From contig VJWN01000011.1 in assembly GCA_007644065.1 (NCBI GenBank), forward strand, positions 806,001-870,000: DNA of 64,000 bases. The letters run 5' to 3'. Every line of letters starts with the position of its first letter. Position 1 is the first letter of the stretch. The notes below the pieces were generated by a model. That model did not search any database. It was given only the letters and a program-made list of their open reading frames with translations, and was not told the DNA's origin. The translations under genes were made by a program, and so were the position numbers. The DNA comes from Margaritispora aquatica. Lineage: Eukaryota > Ascomycota > Leotiomycetes > Helotiales > Discinellaceae. Below, piece after piece: positions 34,811 to 47,102 of this stretch.

Positions 34811-35661
34811 GGTTGCGGTTGAATATGTTTTTGTTTTTGAGTATGTGAAGTTGTTTGTATATTCGAGTGTAGATCTCAAGAAAATGGACGGAGTCTATTA
34901 TAGCAATGGAAAGTGAAGTCCAACCTAAACTGGTGGTGGGCTTGAAAAAAATGGAGGGGCAGCCCGAATGGGAGCCTTTCCTAATATGGACCTGAGGCCT
35001 TAAACTTCAGGTTTATCACTATCTCCTCGTGACATTTTGACACCTTACGATCAAGGCCACAAAGGCATTCGAGATCCAGGTTTTTCTTCTTCTTGGTTTG
35101 CTCCCTTTAGAGTAGCTTGGCTTAGCACATGCTTAGGTAATGTATCAACGGTTCTGCCCGACACCAAGCCACTAAGAGTAATGGATCGTCACTTGAAAGA
35201 ACCAGGGGATTTTCGATATCTTACGATGTTGGGATGAACAGCCTCAATTGAGAACATTATTTATGTGCCTCTACCCTCGATTATCTTCATCTTTCGACAT
35301 GTCCGACTCGTAGCCTTTTCTCTAAACACTGCTTTGATCCCAAGACAAGTCCCCGTAGTGCCCAACTTCCGTGCATAAAAATAGAGGCTCAAAACGGCTC
35401 CAAAGACTGAATGCAAGCAAGTCAAGGTATCTTGGCTGGGGGTGCTTTCAGTGCTTGTAACTGTAAGGTGATCGCGGGAGTAACGGATGCAAACACTTTT
35501 TTAGCGAGATTTGAACCAGCGATTTGATGACGGCCACGCCACCTCAAGTATCAAGTCGTCCCATACAAAACATCACAACACACGCTCCTTTTCTTCAACC
35601 CAAACACTACATCAACACTCCTTCGTGTGCACCACGATAACTGCTAGGAATTATAATCGCA
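34811..35661. other. Divergent promoter region between TCTP and SUR2, 850 nt
   Basis: Likely holds both promoters and leaders. A plus frame at 35037-35237 is not coding-like. No RNA gene found. Confidence 0.45.
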
Positions 35662-36824
35662 ATGGCAAACAATACTTTATCAATGAACGCCTCCACTATG
35701 TCAGATCTGCCTCCTCTTCCTACATATAAGCTCTATCCGGTGCAGCCGCTCATTCCCTTTATCTCGGATTTCTACGTTTGCCTCCTATGTCCGGTCGTCA
35801 CATACTGGATCCTTTCTATGTTCTTTCACTATATCGATGTCAATGATATCTGGTCGCAATACCGCCTGCATACGCCTGCAGAGATCACCAAGCGAAATAA
35901 GGTCTCACGATACGAAGTCGCGCGCGATGTCATCATCCAGCAGGTTATACAAACGGTGGTGGGAGCAATGATGGGATTGATGGAGCCAGAGGAGATGATG
36001 GGCCGGGAGGATCATGATATCGCAGTATGGGCAACACGATTGAGGATTGCGCAACGAGCTCTGCCGCAGCTCTTGGGACTAGTTGGTCTGAATGCGGTCG
36101 CGATATCGAAGAATATGTCTGCATCACACCCAATTATTGCGGCAGCGCTTGCTGGTGGTAAATATCCTTTGTTGACCAGTGGTCTGGATGTCGTCGGTGT
36201 GCCTGCTTTTGCTAGCTGGGAGCTCTTTGTGGCGAAAGCGATCTACTGGTACATTGTGCCAGCCTTCCAATTCTGGATCGCAGCTGTGTTTGTGGATACA
36301 TGGCAATACTTCCTTCATCGGGCGATGCACATGAATAAGTGGCTTTACAGTATGTGCGCCAATGTTCACTTTAGTTCGCATATGCTAACAGCTTTTTAGC
36401 TTCATTTCACTCCAGACACCACCGGCTGTATGTGCCATACGCATATGGAGCACTTTACAACCATCCATTCGAAGGCTTTCTTCTCGACACTCTTGGCACA
36501 AGTATCGCATACAAGGTCGCAGGATTAACTGCGCGACAAGGAATTGTCTTTTTCGGCTTCTCATCAATCAAGACTGTGGATGATCACTGTGGATATGCCT
36601 TGCCGTGGGATCCTCTACAACATATCACAAGCAACAATGCTGGATACCACGATATCCACCACCAAAGCTGGGGCATTAAGACGAATTTCTCTCAGCCATT
36701 CTTCACATTCTGGGATGGAATACTGGGCACAATGTTCCGAGGCGATACAACATCACGCTATAACCGCGATAAGAGGATTGCCCAGTCCAAGGTTGATGCC
36801 GACAACGAGAAAGTTGTGGCATGA
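35662..36824 (+). CDS. SUR2: Sphinganine C4-hydroxylase, 370 aa
   Basis: Di-iron membrane oxygenase of the ER that hydroxylates dihydrosphingosine/dihydroceramide to phytosphingosine. Exons 35662-36349 and 36400-36824 (50-nt intron, GTATGT donor, TTTTTAG acceptor) give 1113 nt. Histidine boxes of the fatty acid hydroxylase superfamily are complete: HRAMH 219-223, HSRHH 233-237 (split from the first by the intron), and HDIHH 313-317. Hydrophobic segments lie near 35-58, 95-110, 180-215. The ATG context is strong (CGCAATGGC). Length and box spacing fit fungal Sur2/basA. Confidence 0.95.
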
Positions 36825-39800
36825 AGAGTGATCATGGAGAAGATTCTGTACAATACGATTATGAGTAGCGAGCGGCATTCTGGAGCGGTATCAAGCTGGG
36901 GATTGGATGGGCGGGCGCGGGCGTTATTGGCGGACCTGTAAATTTGCATGTTGCTTGCTGAATACAACATTGAGATGAGAGACACCGAAACTGCTGGCTG
37001 GAAACAGGTGCAGGATACTTAATTGTAATAGCGCTGTTCGTTTTGTTGATAATGAGACATGCTGTTTTTATACAGACCAAAGCAGATTTTCGAGGGTTAC
37101 TTCTTGTCTTGTCTGTCTTGTCCCCTTTCAACCTCTCTACTGAGTGATACGTTTTTTCCTTACCTGAGTTTACAACATCAGCTCATTCTCATATAATTCT
37201 CACCACACATCATACCACCTCACCCTCCATTTTCCCCTCATCTTCTTCCCAAAGAGGCAGAGGCTTCACGGCATTGAACACGAAGAGATGGCAGTTTCAG
37301 GTGCATCTGATGTCACCCCACAGTCAGGCACAACGTCATGGTCTGAACCTTTTATTTCTCCGGTTCATGCGCTTTAATGCTGGTCAGATTGCCGTCTAGG
37401 ATCTGACGGTGAAGAGGGTGGGGATGCGTGGATGGGCTGAGAATGGGATCATGGGGATCAAAGTGGAGAGATTGTGAAGTTTGGGACAAAGGAGGTTTCT
37501 GAGGCCGGGAGCCATGTCTCGTTGATCGGTCTGGTCTGATGTGTCTTTGCGTTCTTTGTTTTGTTTCTGTACATACTGTTGTGCTTTTGCCGGAATCAGA
37601 GAGGACATATGTGAAAAGGTGAACAGATGATAAGGCTAGAGTAAGTAAGTGTTTATTTACTCGGTCAATAACGAATTGATGGCTAGCTGCAAGAGCTCTT
37701 GGCATGGAGTATTTAAAACTCGAAGTTTGAGCTTGTTGGATGTCAATCGTGAACGGAGATGACAGATACACTCGAGGTGGCGTTGGGGTGTGCTTTCCAG
37801 CGTGGTCGTTTTCTAGATATTTAGAATCAGGATCGCCCTTTTTTTTGTTTAAGGCAAGCAGTTCTTTCTGCTGTTTGTTGCAAATAACATGCGTTGAATT
37901 ATACTTGTGTTCCACGTGCCGTTGTCAAGTATGCAGAGATGTGCTCTTGCTGTCAAACTCGTCTTGTGACATTTCTTTGCTGGGTACTGAGTGGTGTTTG
38001 CTTAGCTTTAGAACTTCACTCGTCTTCAGAGGGTGGTGATTGTAGGTCAAAAGTGAATTTCTGAATTGGAAAAGATAATTCTTCTTCACTCTACCAATGT
38101 TTTGCTACAAGCTTTTCCCCTCATATAAATAGAGACCTATCAAGCTACCATCTTTTCTCTGTCCAGTAAGAATTACATACTTCAATAACTCGAATATGGA
38201 GCTTCGTTTGGTGTGACCAAAGTGGTATATTTGAAGTATGTTAAGCCATATATACTGCTTTTACTATTTAGTGTTGTGCTGGTGGATGTGTTTCGGCTTT
38301 TTTGCCGTGGTTAAGTATGAGGAGTGAACACTTTGGATTTGTGACCCTACTGCTATTTCTGTTATCAATCATTCTGTGCTGTCGTTTTCAGTCCATCCCA
38401 CTGATCAGACCTCTATTTACTTGCAACGTAACAAGATCCCCGAACTGCTAGTCATGTTTAATTATTCTCATTCGTTCTCTGTTGGGCTGGTTGACCAGAT
38501 AGCAGGCTAGTCATATTAAACTACGGTAGAAACAACTCAAGACGTGTATGGTCTTTCAAATCATCGTGGAATATAAAGTGACTCCAGAATTACTATCTTT
38601 GTATCTATAAGTACCTGCTGTAGCCTGATATGCTATCCTATACAAAGCAGTTCAATGTGGTTTCTTGGCTTCGAACGCAATCAAGCACATCGAAGTCAAT
38701 ATCTGTTTAACAAGAACTTAAAGCTGAACTTCTGGGAAAAAGGAACTCCTAAGTGCTTGAGTATAAATCTACCTTTGCAGTCTTAATATCTTTCTATGGC
38801 ATCTCATTTGCGCGTGCGTTCCCAAGCGATGGTGGGTTTGCTGAGGTTCTGTAGGTTCTCAACAGAGTTAAGAAGGCTGCGTGACTTCAAGCCAAGTGGT
38901 GAGAACAAATTGTTAGCTGTTCAATTCAATTTCTCTAGGTTGAGGTGTTGCAATTGATGTTGGATTTTGCTGTTATTCTGCAGGTTGCTGTCAAGTTCCA
39001 AACCAAACCTCTGTCATTTGTATACACGTTACAAGTCTCCTCCTGGAATTTGGATGACAACAATATGAATATACGTTAAGTCTTCGATTGTCGTTTCCTT
39101 CTTATAATCCAGATAGATATTTGGGCAAGAAGGAACATATCTAGTTCTTTCCAATTTGGAATCAGCGAGGCTAGCATAAAAATAACAAGCAGCCCTTCAA
39201 TTGGGTGTGCGAGAAGAAGTGCGATGAGCTTGATCGTTTTGCCTAAGGTGGTGGCACCAACTGAGATTTTTTGCTTCCCTGCTTCAACTATTCGTTGTGA
39301 TAAGGTCTAGATTATGGAGTGAAAATAGTATCTTCTTATCTTGCATGGCTTTATCTGAAGCTCTTCCCTCGTGATGAGCGAAACTTGTTGCTGTCAAGTG
39401 GTCACTTCACTGTCAATACCTAGTCCCTAGTTATAAAGGCTCATACGTGGATACCATCCTCAGGTTTATTCAATATGGCCAAGAAATAACCAACCTAGGT
39501 CCAGCCCATCGACATCTCTACTATCCAATACTGCCCAACGCACAAGCATTTGGGGGAAACTTCCCATGAATATGCTCTCTCTATTTTCTAGGTCGGGCGT
39601 CTCAATATACGCAAGGAAAGTACGAGAGTATAAGTATAAGCTTAGACATTATAAGAACAAGAGGATAGAAGCAACCACTAATAACATAAGTATGTCGGAG
39701 TTTTAGCATCAGGCGAATATAAAGGAGAGGCTAAAACGTTATATTCCAACGTGAAGGAAAATTTGTATCTATTGAAGCTTATTAAGGATTTCATTCAGCG

Positions 39801-42132
39801 GCGAGTAGCTATAGGGCCAGAGGGAAAGATGGGAGGGAAAGTTCAGTTAATACAAAGAAGAATAGGGCTTTTGGATATTATGAATTGATCTACTATTAGG
39901 GTAGAAAGAATTTTGCCTCGCTGATTATTTTGCATGAATATATGTAATCCCGAACTAGATTTAAATTGAGTGGGATCTAAAATATTGTTTGAACATAATG
40001 TAGTTTGTTCCAGCTGGTGTATAGGACTTGTGTTAGACAAATGAAGAAAGGTTATCAAGCGAACCCCTTTTATTCTACCAGTTTTCTACCAGTTAGTAAT
40101 CATTAGCCTTGTAAACAAAATATAAATGAGGGACTCTTACTGAGATATATTCGATAGCTTTTAGTAACCTAGTGTATAGAAATCTACTCAGGTATAAAGT
40201 AATATATATTCTATCATCTAAACATATAATTCTTTAACCCAGAACCTTTTGAATGCCCAACGGGGGAATAGGATAAGAGTCATGTGAAACAGTAATAGGT
40301 GAAATAATGATATTGAAAAGTCTGAAGAGCTTCTATAGCAGTAGAAAGGCTTTTATATAAACACTTAGCTGAGCGCCCACAGCAATTGATATTGGCAGCA
40401 TGTAATAGCATTAGTAGCATGTTCTCTCTCCTCGATCCTATCTCTCCCCTTGTCTCCCATGACCTATGCAGCACTACCTCAACAATCTCCGACTCACATA
40501 CACACATTCTTGCCGACGATCCTATTCATCCGCACAGCAACGCTACTTACCTCGTCCAGGTCGTCATGGACTTCCAGGCAGAGGTTCTGGATGAGTTTCC
40601 TCGATGATCTCATCTATATCCTAGACTTCCTGCGGGTCGATTCCGCAGCGGGACTTGGAAGTGATAGTTAGGAGGAGTAGAGCTAGGAGGGCATGGGGGA
40701 GAATGATGATTGCGAGGTTGATGACTGGAAGAGGCTGACTATACACATTGGAGAAGGAGATCGGGATATTGAGAGTGTTTTCTGTGGAGGGAGATTGTGG
40801 CTCACAATTGAGTAGTCTGGAATGAGTTTGTAGAAAGATAATGGACCCATTTTGGCCACGTCACATGAATGAGGAATTTGATAGTCTGGGCTGTTGAATG
40901 ATATTTTTGAACGCCTGACACAGGAGATTGCTCTGCTCAAGCAACCGGAAATCATTCCCGAAAAGTCTTCCCAAAAGCTGATCACCGGTAACATAAACAA
41001 TCTACTCCTCATAACCCTTCCTCAAGATAGTCAATATTTCAACTGGAGTAAACAAAAGAATAGAGGTGATGGTGGGTACATGCCGTCGGCTAAGCATCAC
41101 AACAAAAGACTTGCTCAACATCATGATTGTGCGTATTGGTTTTTGCACCAATAGAACTATATCAATAGATGAAGCAAACCGATCTGCTTCCCACGAGATG
41201 AACTTATTACGTTGCTCCATATCAAGAGATTCAAACGATCGGCATTCGACTCCGTGGTAGCGAGCGAGCAGACGAATGACCACTCCGTCGCAGAATCACC
41301 ACACATCAACGCTACGGGCTAAACTGTTACCAAATATTCAAACCACTCTTCCTTCATATTTGTACTCAATCTTAATCTATCATCGGCCCTTCTACAATAC
41401 TCCAGATCACCCAAGCACGGTCAAGTGATTGATCCCGCCGCATCTTCAATGCAATGCAATGCAATCCAACCCAGGGGTACGATGGCCAGGCCTAGCCGAG
41501 CCCGCTAATACAACCTAGAGGACCTTTTGATTAGTAGGCGAGGCCTAAGATAGCTGATATACCAGGCTTCCTTTGGTGGCTCCTACGGATTGAAAGCCCT
41601 CTCTAGTTTCTCGCCTAGCAATCAATTACCCTTGTAGGTAATATGGTGCAGAAGACGGAATTCGCTTGCGGCTTTACAGGCCTCTCTATGGACTCCCCCA
41701 CCTGCCACGGTGCATGAGATACGATGTATCCTCCATCTCTTCCCCAGTATTCTGATCGGAAGCTGGAGGCCGTTCCGTTTTCATCGTTCGGTACCAGCGC
41801 TCAGGTACGTACTCGCCTTAGTGCTTGAGATGTAGATTTTGACCCCAATATGTGCATCCTGGTCTGGGTTTGTTCCGTAAGTTTGGGTAGTTGCACTTTC
41901 TCCGTATTCTGGCACAGGCAAGGGGAATAGATTGAGCTTCTTGGGCGAATATATCCACGTATAGGAGACTGGTTTGCACCCGGTTTCTCTGGCCGGTTTG
42001 CCAAACAGTTTATGTTCTCTGATCAGAAGAATTCCTCTGTTATTCAATTCGAATTTGAATAAAAAGAATCACAATGTTCAATTTTGAGGTCTATCTTCAA
42101 TTGTTTTTTCTGCATCTTTTTCTCCTACCAAG
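36825..42132. other. Gene-poor region, 5.3 kb
   Basis: No convincing gene. The 187-codon frame at 37352-37915 (-) begins at GTG and reads as low-complexity sequence. Two adjoining minus frames at 41002-41283 and 40683-41012 have some protein-like stretches (RSFESLDMEQRNKFISWEAD) but are out of frame with each other; they might be a decayed gene. The AT-rich part is listed separately. A (CAATG) run of three to four copies sits at 41447-41465. Confidence 0.4.
39590..40390. other. AT-rich island, possible decayed repeat
   Basis: GC counted by eye is 19/60, 18/60 and 16/60 for the three lines 40081-40260, about 30%. TA-rich words are frequent (AATATATATT, TATAAATGAG). Only one 71-codon minus frame exists (39843-40058), without a domain. 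Looks like a mutated repeat of the RIP type, but no terminal repeat or transposase was identified. Confidence 0.3.
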
Positions 42133-43868
42133 ATGAAGACTCTCGCCGCCTTCGTTTCCTTCTCCTTTGTCTTATGTGCTAATGCACAGCAAGCTGCCTG
42201 GGGCCAGTGTAAGAAAGACATACTCTCGTTCATCATCAAGTATACTAATTCGAGCCTTCAGGTGGTGGTATCTACTGGACTGGTATTAAAACCTGTGTCT
42301 CGGGTTATGTCTGCACGTACTCGAATGACTATTACTCGCAATGCATTCCTGGAACTGGTAAGTACACGAAAGATATCTTTCAAACCCTTCTCCTAAATAT
42401 GCAAACTGACAGAATTTGGCGTTTTAGCCATCACTCTTGCTACATCGACTAGTAAGCCCATTTCGACGACTTCTAAGATTTCGTCCGTTACGTCAAAGAG
42501 CTCCTCAAGCTCCAAGACTTCTACAACTTCGGCTACGGCAAGCGTCTCGGGAAAGACCAAATACGGTATGCTAGTGTACCATACACGGGGAGTAAACTTT
42601 AGGTGACGATTTGTAGCGGGTGTAAACATAGCAGGTTTCGATTTTGGGATGGATACTACAGTAAGTGAGGTGCATCGGGCTAGGGATTCCAACTAACTTG
42701 CGTAGGGTACTCAAGATGCGTCGCAGATCCTGGCCCCTGACAAGTAAGTGCGCATTCTACACGCAGAAACACTTGCTCACATGTAGCATTTAGTGCTCAA
42801 ATGGGACACTTCGTCACTAACGACAAGATGAACATCTTCCGTCTCCCAACTGGCTGGCAATTCTTGGTCGCCAACGTGCTTGGTGGCACGTTGAACGCTG
42901 CAAACTTCGCGCAATACGACAGCTTGGTCCAAGCATGTTTGGCTACTGGTGCTTATTGCATTCTTGATGTAAGCTGATTGTAATCTGCCAGTCTTTAGCA
43001 ACGTTAACATGTTATAGATCCATAACTGTAAGTCTTTACAGTATACTTCTCACCTTTCATCACCAACATTTGTACAGATGCCCGATGGAACGGAGCGATT
43101 GTCGGACAGGGAGGCCCAACAAATGCCCAGCTCGCCAATTTCTGGAGTCAACTGGCGACCAAGTACAAGAGCTACTCCAAGATCATTTTCGGCATCATGA
43201 ATGAACCACACGACGGTAAGCTCTTCCACCCGCCCTCCCCCCTACTCACCTACTATGAGTTCTAACCAAACGCAGTCCCAAGCATCACTATCTGGGCGAC
43301 CACCGTCCAAGCGTCCGTAACCGCGATTCGCTCCGCAGGCGCAACATCGCAAATGATCCTCCTCCCGGGCAACGACTGGACCGGCGCCGCGAATTTCGTC
43401 ACGGACGGGTCCCTCGCCGCTCTGCAAACTGTTACGAACCTCGACGGCACCACCACGAACCTGATTTTCGACGTTCATAAGTATTGCGACGTCGATGGCT
43501 CCGGAGGCCACGCCGAATGCGTGACCAATAACATCGATAGCGCTTTTGCACCACTCGCTGTGGCGCTAAGGGCGATTGGGAGACAGGCGATGCTGACGGA
43601 GACTGGTGGAGGGAATACGGCTAGTTGTGTGATGTATGTATGTCAGGAGTTGGCGTATGTCAATGCTAATTCGGATGTCTATTTGGGCTATACGGGCGTA
43701 AGTATTCGGTCTCTATACAGTATACGAAGGCGAGTACTAATGTACGTATAGTGGTCGGCGGGTGCGTTCCAACCGAGCTGGAACTATGTCGACTCGTTAG
43801 TCCCGACGCTCAGTGGAGGTGTGTGGACGGATACTTTGATGATGACTTCTTGCTTCAGTAGAGCGTAG
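42133..43868 (+). CDS. Secreted endo-beta-1,4-glucanase, CBM1 + GH5, 422 aa, ten exons
   Basis: Cellulose-degrading enzyme. Exons: 42133-42208, 42262-42357, 42413-42565, 42617-42660, 42706-42743, 42794-42968, 43018-43027, 43078-43215, 43276-43697, 43752-43868 (1269 nt). A signal peptide ([18 protein letters not shown]) is followed by an N-terminal CBM1 ([26 protein letters not shown]), a Ser/Thr/Lys linker, then GH5 subfamily 5-like barrel: [43 protein letters not shown] with acid/base Glu240, [14 protein letters not shown] with nucleophile Glu352, and SWNY near the end. The segment between FDFG and QMGHF is shorter than in Trichoderma Cel5A and lacks its Cys. DIHN is encoded across a 10-nt microexon. 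Confidence 0.92.
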
Positions 43869-46800
43869 AGGGCGGAGAGGGTCGAGACGAAGTCGGAAGA
43901 AGGGTGTTACCAACGTAGCACGTGGTGCATAGCCCTGAGGCTCGGTAACCAGTGTTACACAGAGAAGCTATGCAGAGGACATGATATCACATAATATCTA
44001 GTCACCCACGGTTACGGTGATGGTAGATGGCGGTCTCCCTTGGTCGCGGCGACCACGGGTAATTGGGGAGGACAAAGGTTCTATATGACGAATTGGGTTT
44101 CCTTAGATAGGAGCTTCGTGCTCAACTTCAAATAGCAATTCATACTTGATAGTAACATACCTAGAGTCACTTTGTGTGATTTACCGTGTCTAGATCCTAC
44201 CTTTCACCCCAAACCAGCGACAGGGTCGTTATAAGGGGATGATTATGTAGGAAAGCGGCTCGGCGGGGTGCCTAAAAGAGAAGCTAGGTTTCAACAACGG
44301 CTGGAATAACGTGCTATCGGCGTGTTATATGCGATTCTGGACCAATTCAAAGTTGTCCACCAGTTCTACCTTCCTATGTTAGTTCATGAGAGAGCCAGCG
44401 GTCAGTTAATACAGACATTGGCGGCGTTACGTTCATCGTAGTAACCTTAGCATCACTAGGTAGTTCCAAGAGAGGAAGATGAAATACGATGGAGATACTA
44501 ACGAGGGCGAAGTGCCTCTTATGTTTAGCATCACGAATAAGAGAAACGTGTATCTTCAAACAAGCCAATGGGTATAGTGATTGGCGAGCCATCAGACCGG
44601 GCGCCGCTGGTGGGTTCGGTATATTTTTGACTTCGGGCTTTGTCTTTAGAGTGGCTCGACTAAGCGAGGACTTGGGGAAGTAAGCGTGCCGGTTGGTCGA
44701 TGATGGCTTTACTTATTGCTCTTCTAAACCCAATCTCAGTTCCTTTTCTAGTTCGGCTACGTTCTAGCCCTGATCCAGTGAATAATCCCTCCGGCTTCGG
44801 CTAAAATTATAATATAAAAAACATCGAGTGTTGTTGTTAGCCCACGAGGTATTGCTGCCAACAGCGTTTTGAATACTACTCTCATCTCCTCTCAATCGAA
44901 GCAATTGAGCAAAAGAGCGGCAGTAAATATACAGTAAGCACCCTCACCCCACAGCACCCTCTCACTTGAATTGTACAAGGATGAAAATAAAAATACACAA
45001 CAAGCTTGCTGCACATCTATGAGCTTCCCAAAATGCAATTACACGCCACATGAGGCAATTTGGTAACATGTCGCTATGTTGTTCTATGCAAGACTTACAG
45101 GCATGGTATCGAGGGAAAAAGCTGAGGGTTTTATACCCGTTTCTCAGTTGAGAGAAAACCATAGGGCGAAACGTGTGAGTTCATGATGGAAAGGTTAAAC
45201 GAGTAAGTGGAATACCTATAAGTTAGATAGTGCATCGCTTAAAGCTGAGCCCCAATCCCATCTAAAACAAGATATCAAAAGATTAACAGGAATCAATTCA
45301 TCTTGCAGTTTAAAAACACGGCCATGACGAACAGGAATATTACCGAAACGAAATTACTAGTTGAGGATGGAAAGTGCTTGAAAGTACAACCCTCTTCTGA
45401 AGACCATAAGCACTGGCTACGTAAAAGGACTTCACATACCCTTCAGATACGTTTTCATCGAAGCATCGCTGGATTGCCTTAAAATCATCGCAAGATTGTG
45501 TTCTATAAGCTTTACGTAGGATCTTCCACCACACTTGAGAATTCAGATACCTGACTGTATTTCATATCTTTACAGACCGACTCAATAAAAGACGATCATG
45601 AGCCATGCGGATACTGGGAAAAATCATCTCGCCCTCATCGCAGCGTCGTCGATGCTCTTTGGAATACAGTTATACGCCAGCAGACCCACCAATGCGATGA
45701 ACCTTTCAACTGCTCCAGGCTTTTCCTGTATACAATGATGTCCCGTGCCAGTTGTAAAAACTCAACCCGAACTCTACCAGAGTCCAAGGACCAGGCCGTA
45801 CTTGCTTCTTTTGCGCACAGCATCTGGCAAAGTACCGACTTGTACACGACCCTCAGAGAGCTGCTGCCGGAAATCTGATATCCTACCTTGAATCCCAAGT
45901 ACCGAACTTCAGGTCCCAGATCAAAACAGACACAAAATCTTAACTCGACTTGATCTCAACCCAATCTTGCTATCCAAGCACACGCAAAGGTCGATCCATC
46001 CATTCCCTAGAACAAAAGAACACTTCTCCATGACAACCACACCCATGGCAAAGCATGCGACAGTTAGGCATAGATGAAAACGCTGCTTTGCGTGAAGCAA
46101 TTGGCCATCCAGCCCCTCCATACCTTATCCTCATCTCAGCGCTTTTCCTGCCATCTGATCTCATCTCATCAGACTGCTTTCATTCAGCTGTGACATCTCA
46201 TCCTGACAACGTCAATGTCAACCTCAACTTGACACTTCGTATTGTACTGCCTGGATCTCACAGGCGCATGCGGTCTGCACCGGTCAAACCAACGGGAGCA
46301 CCGCATCGCATCATCCCATAGTAACACGGCATCAGGGTTGTCAATGCCGGAATCCAAGTTGAAACGACGAGAAGCAAACTTACTCCGTACCTGGTCTGAA
46401 AAACAAACAAACTCTAAATAAGGTTCACTCACGAGCAAAATAAGTTTCCCCTTTTTTCCTTTTTCCGTTTCGAGACATCCATTCAGAGATAATAATAGTC
46501 ATCGATGTTCCTCGTCTTCATCGTGATCACCGTGATCAGCTCGCCTACTCGGGAGAAATTGATGTTCACTGACATCCTCTTGTTTGACTTTGACACAACT
46601 CATCTCATCTCGTCCTTCGCAATGGTTGGACGAGGACAACCTCGGATCAGGAACAACCGTTTTTGCTCCAGGTCCTCCTTTCCTTCCTCCTCCTTGTTCT
46701 CCTGTCCTTGGTCTATGCACGGACGCCCCGTTCATTTAAAGTGGATGTGCAATCTCTCATCTTACCACACTAGTACGATGGAGGGCCAATCGCGATTGGG

Positions 46801-46871
46801 AAAGGCTGAACAGAGCGATCTGTCATTCGTTCGCGTCACATTTGACGGTTGAGCAGAACAGAACTTGAGCC
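43869..46871. other. Intergenic, 3.0 kb
   Basis: No supported gene. Frames such as 45635-45898, 45921-46121 and 46505-46852 have no domain, no splice continuity and overlap each other on both strands. Confidence 0.35.
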
Positions 46872-47102
46872 ATGAGCCACACCACCACTACTGACACCAG
46901 AGCGGAAAGAGGAAAGAAGTTGACGTTCAAACTTCCACTCAAGCCACGCAAGCCACATGTCTCTGAGATTGCCGTTCGTTCCCTGAAAACGGATGAGTTA
47001 CTCAAGTACGACAAGTACGATTTCGAACCAGATAAGGTAGCTAAATATCAGCCACGGTTATTCAGACCAGGTTGCTTTGAGATAACCCGAAGCTTATCCT
47101 AG
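46872..47102 (+). CDS. Possible small basic protein, 76 aa
   Basis: The frame has a true ATG (GAGCCATGAGC) and a compact, charged composition (ERGKKLTFKLPLKPRKPHVS; LLKYDKYDFEPDK). A GTAGCT after GATAAG (47037) could be a donor to a further exon that I could not find. No family recognised. Confidence 0.25.
   Translation: MSHTTTTDTRAERGKKLTFKLPLKPRKPHVSEIAVRSLKTDELLKYDKYDFEPDKVAKYQPRLFRPGCFEITRSLS

Noticed and set aside
35505..35535. T-arm-like GGTTCAAATC on minus upstream of SUR2
   Set aside because: The stem does not pair and no acceptor stem or A box is found at tRNA distance.
37352..37915. 187-codon open frame on minus
   Set aside because: It begins at GTG, has no domain and reads as low-complexity sequence; no splice partners.
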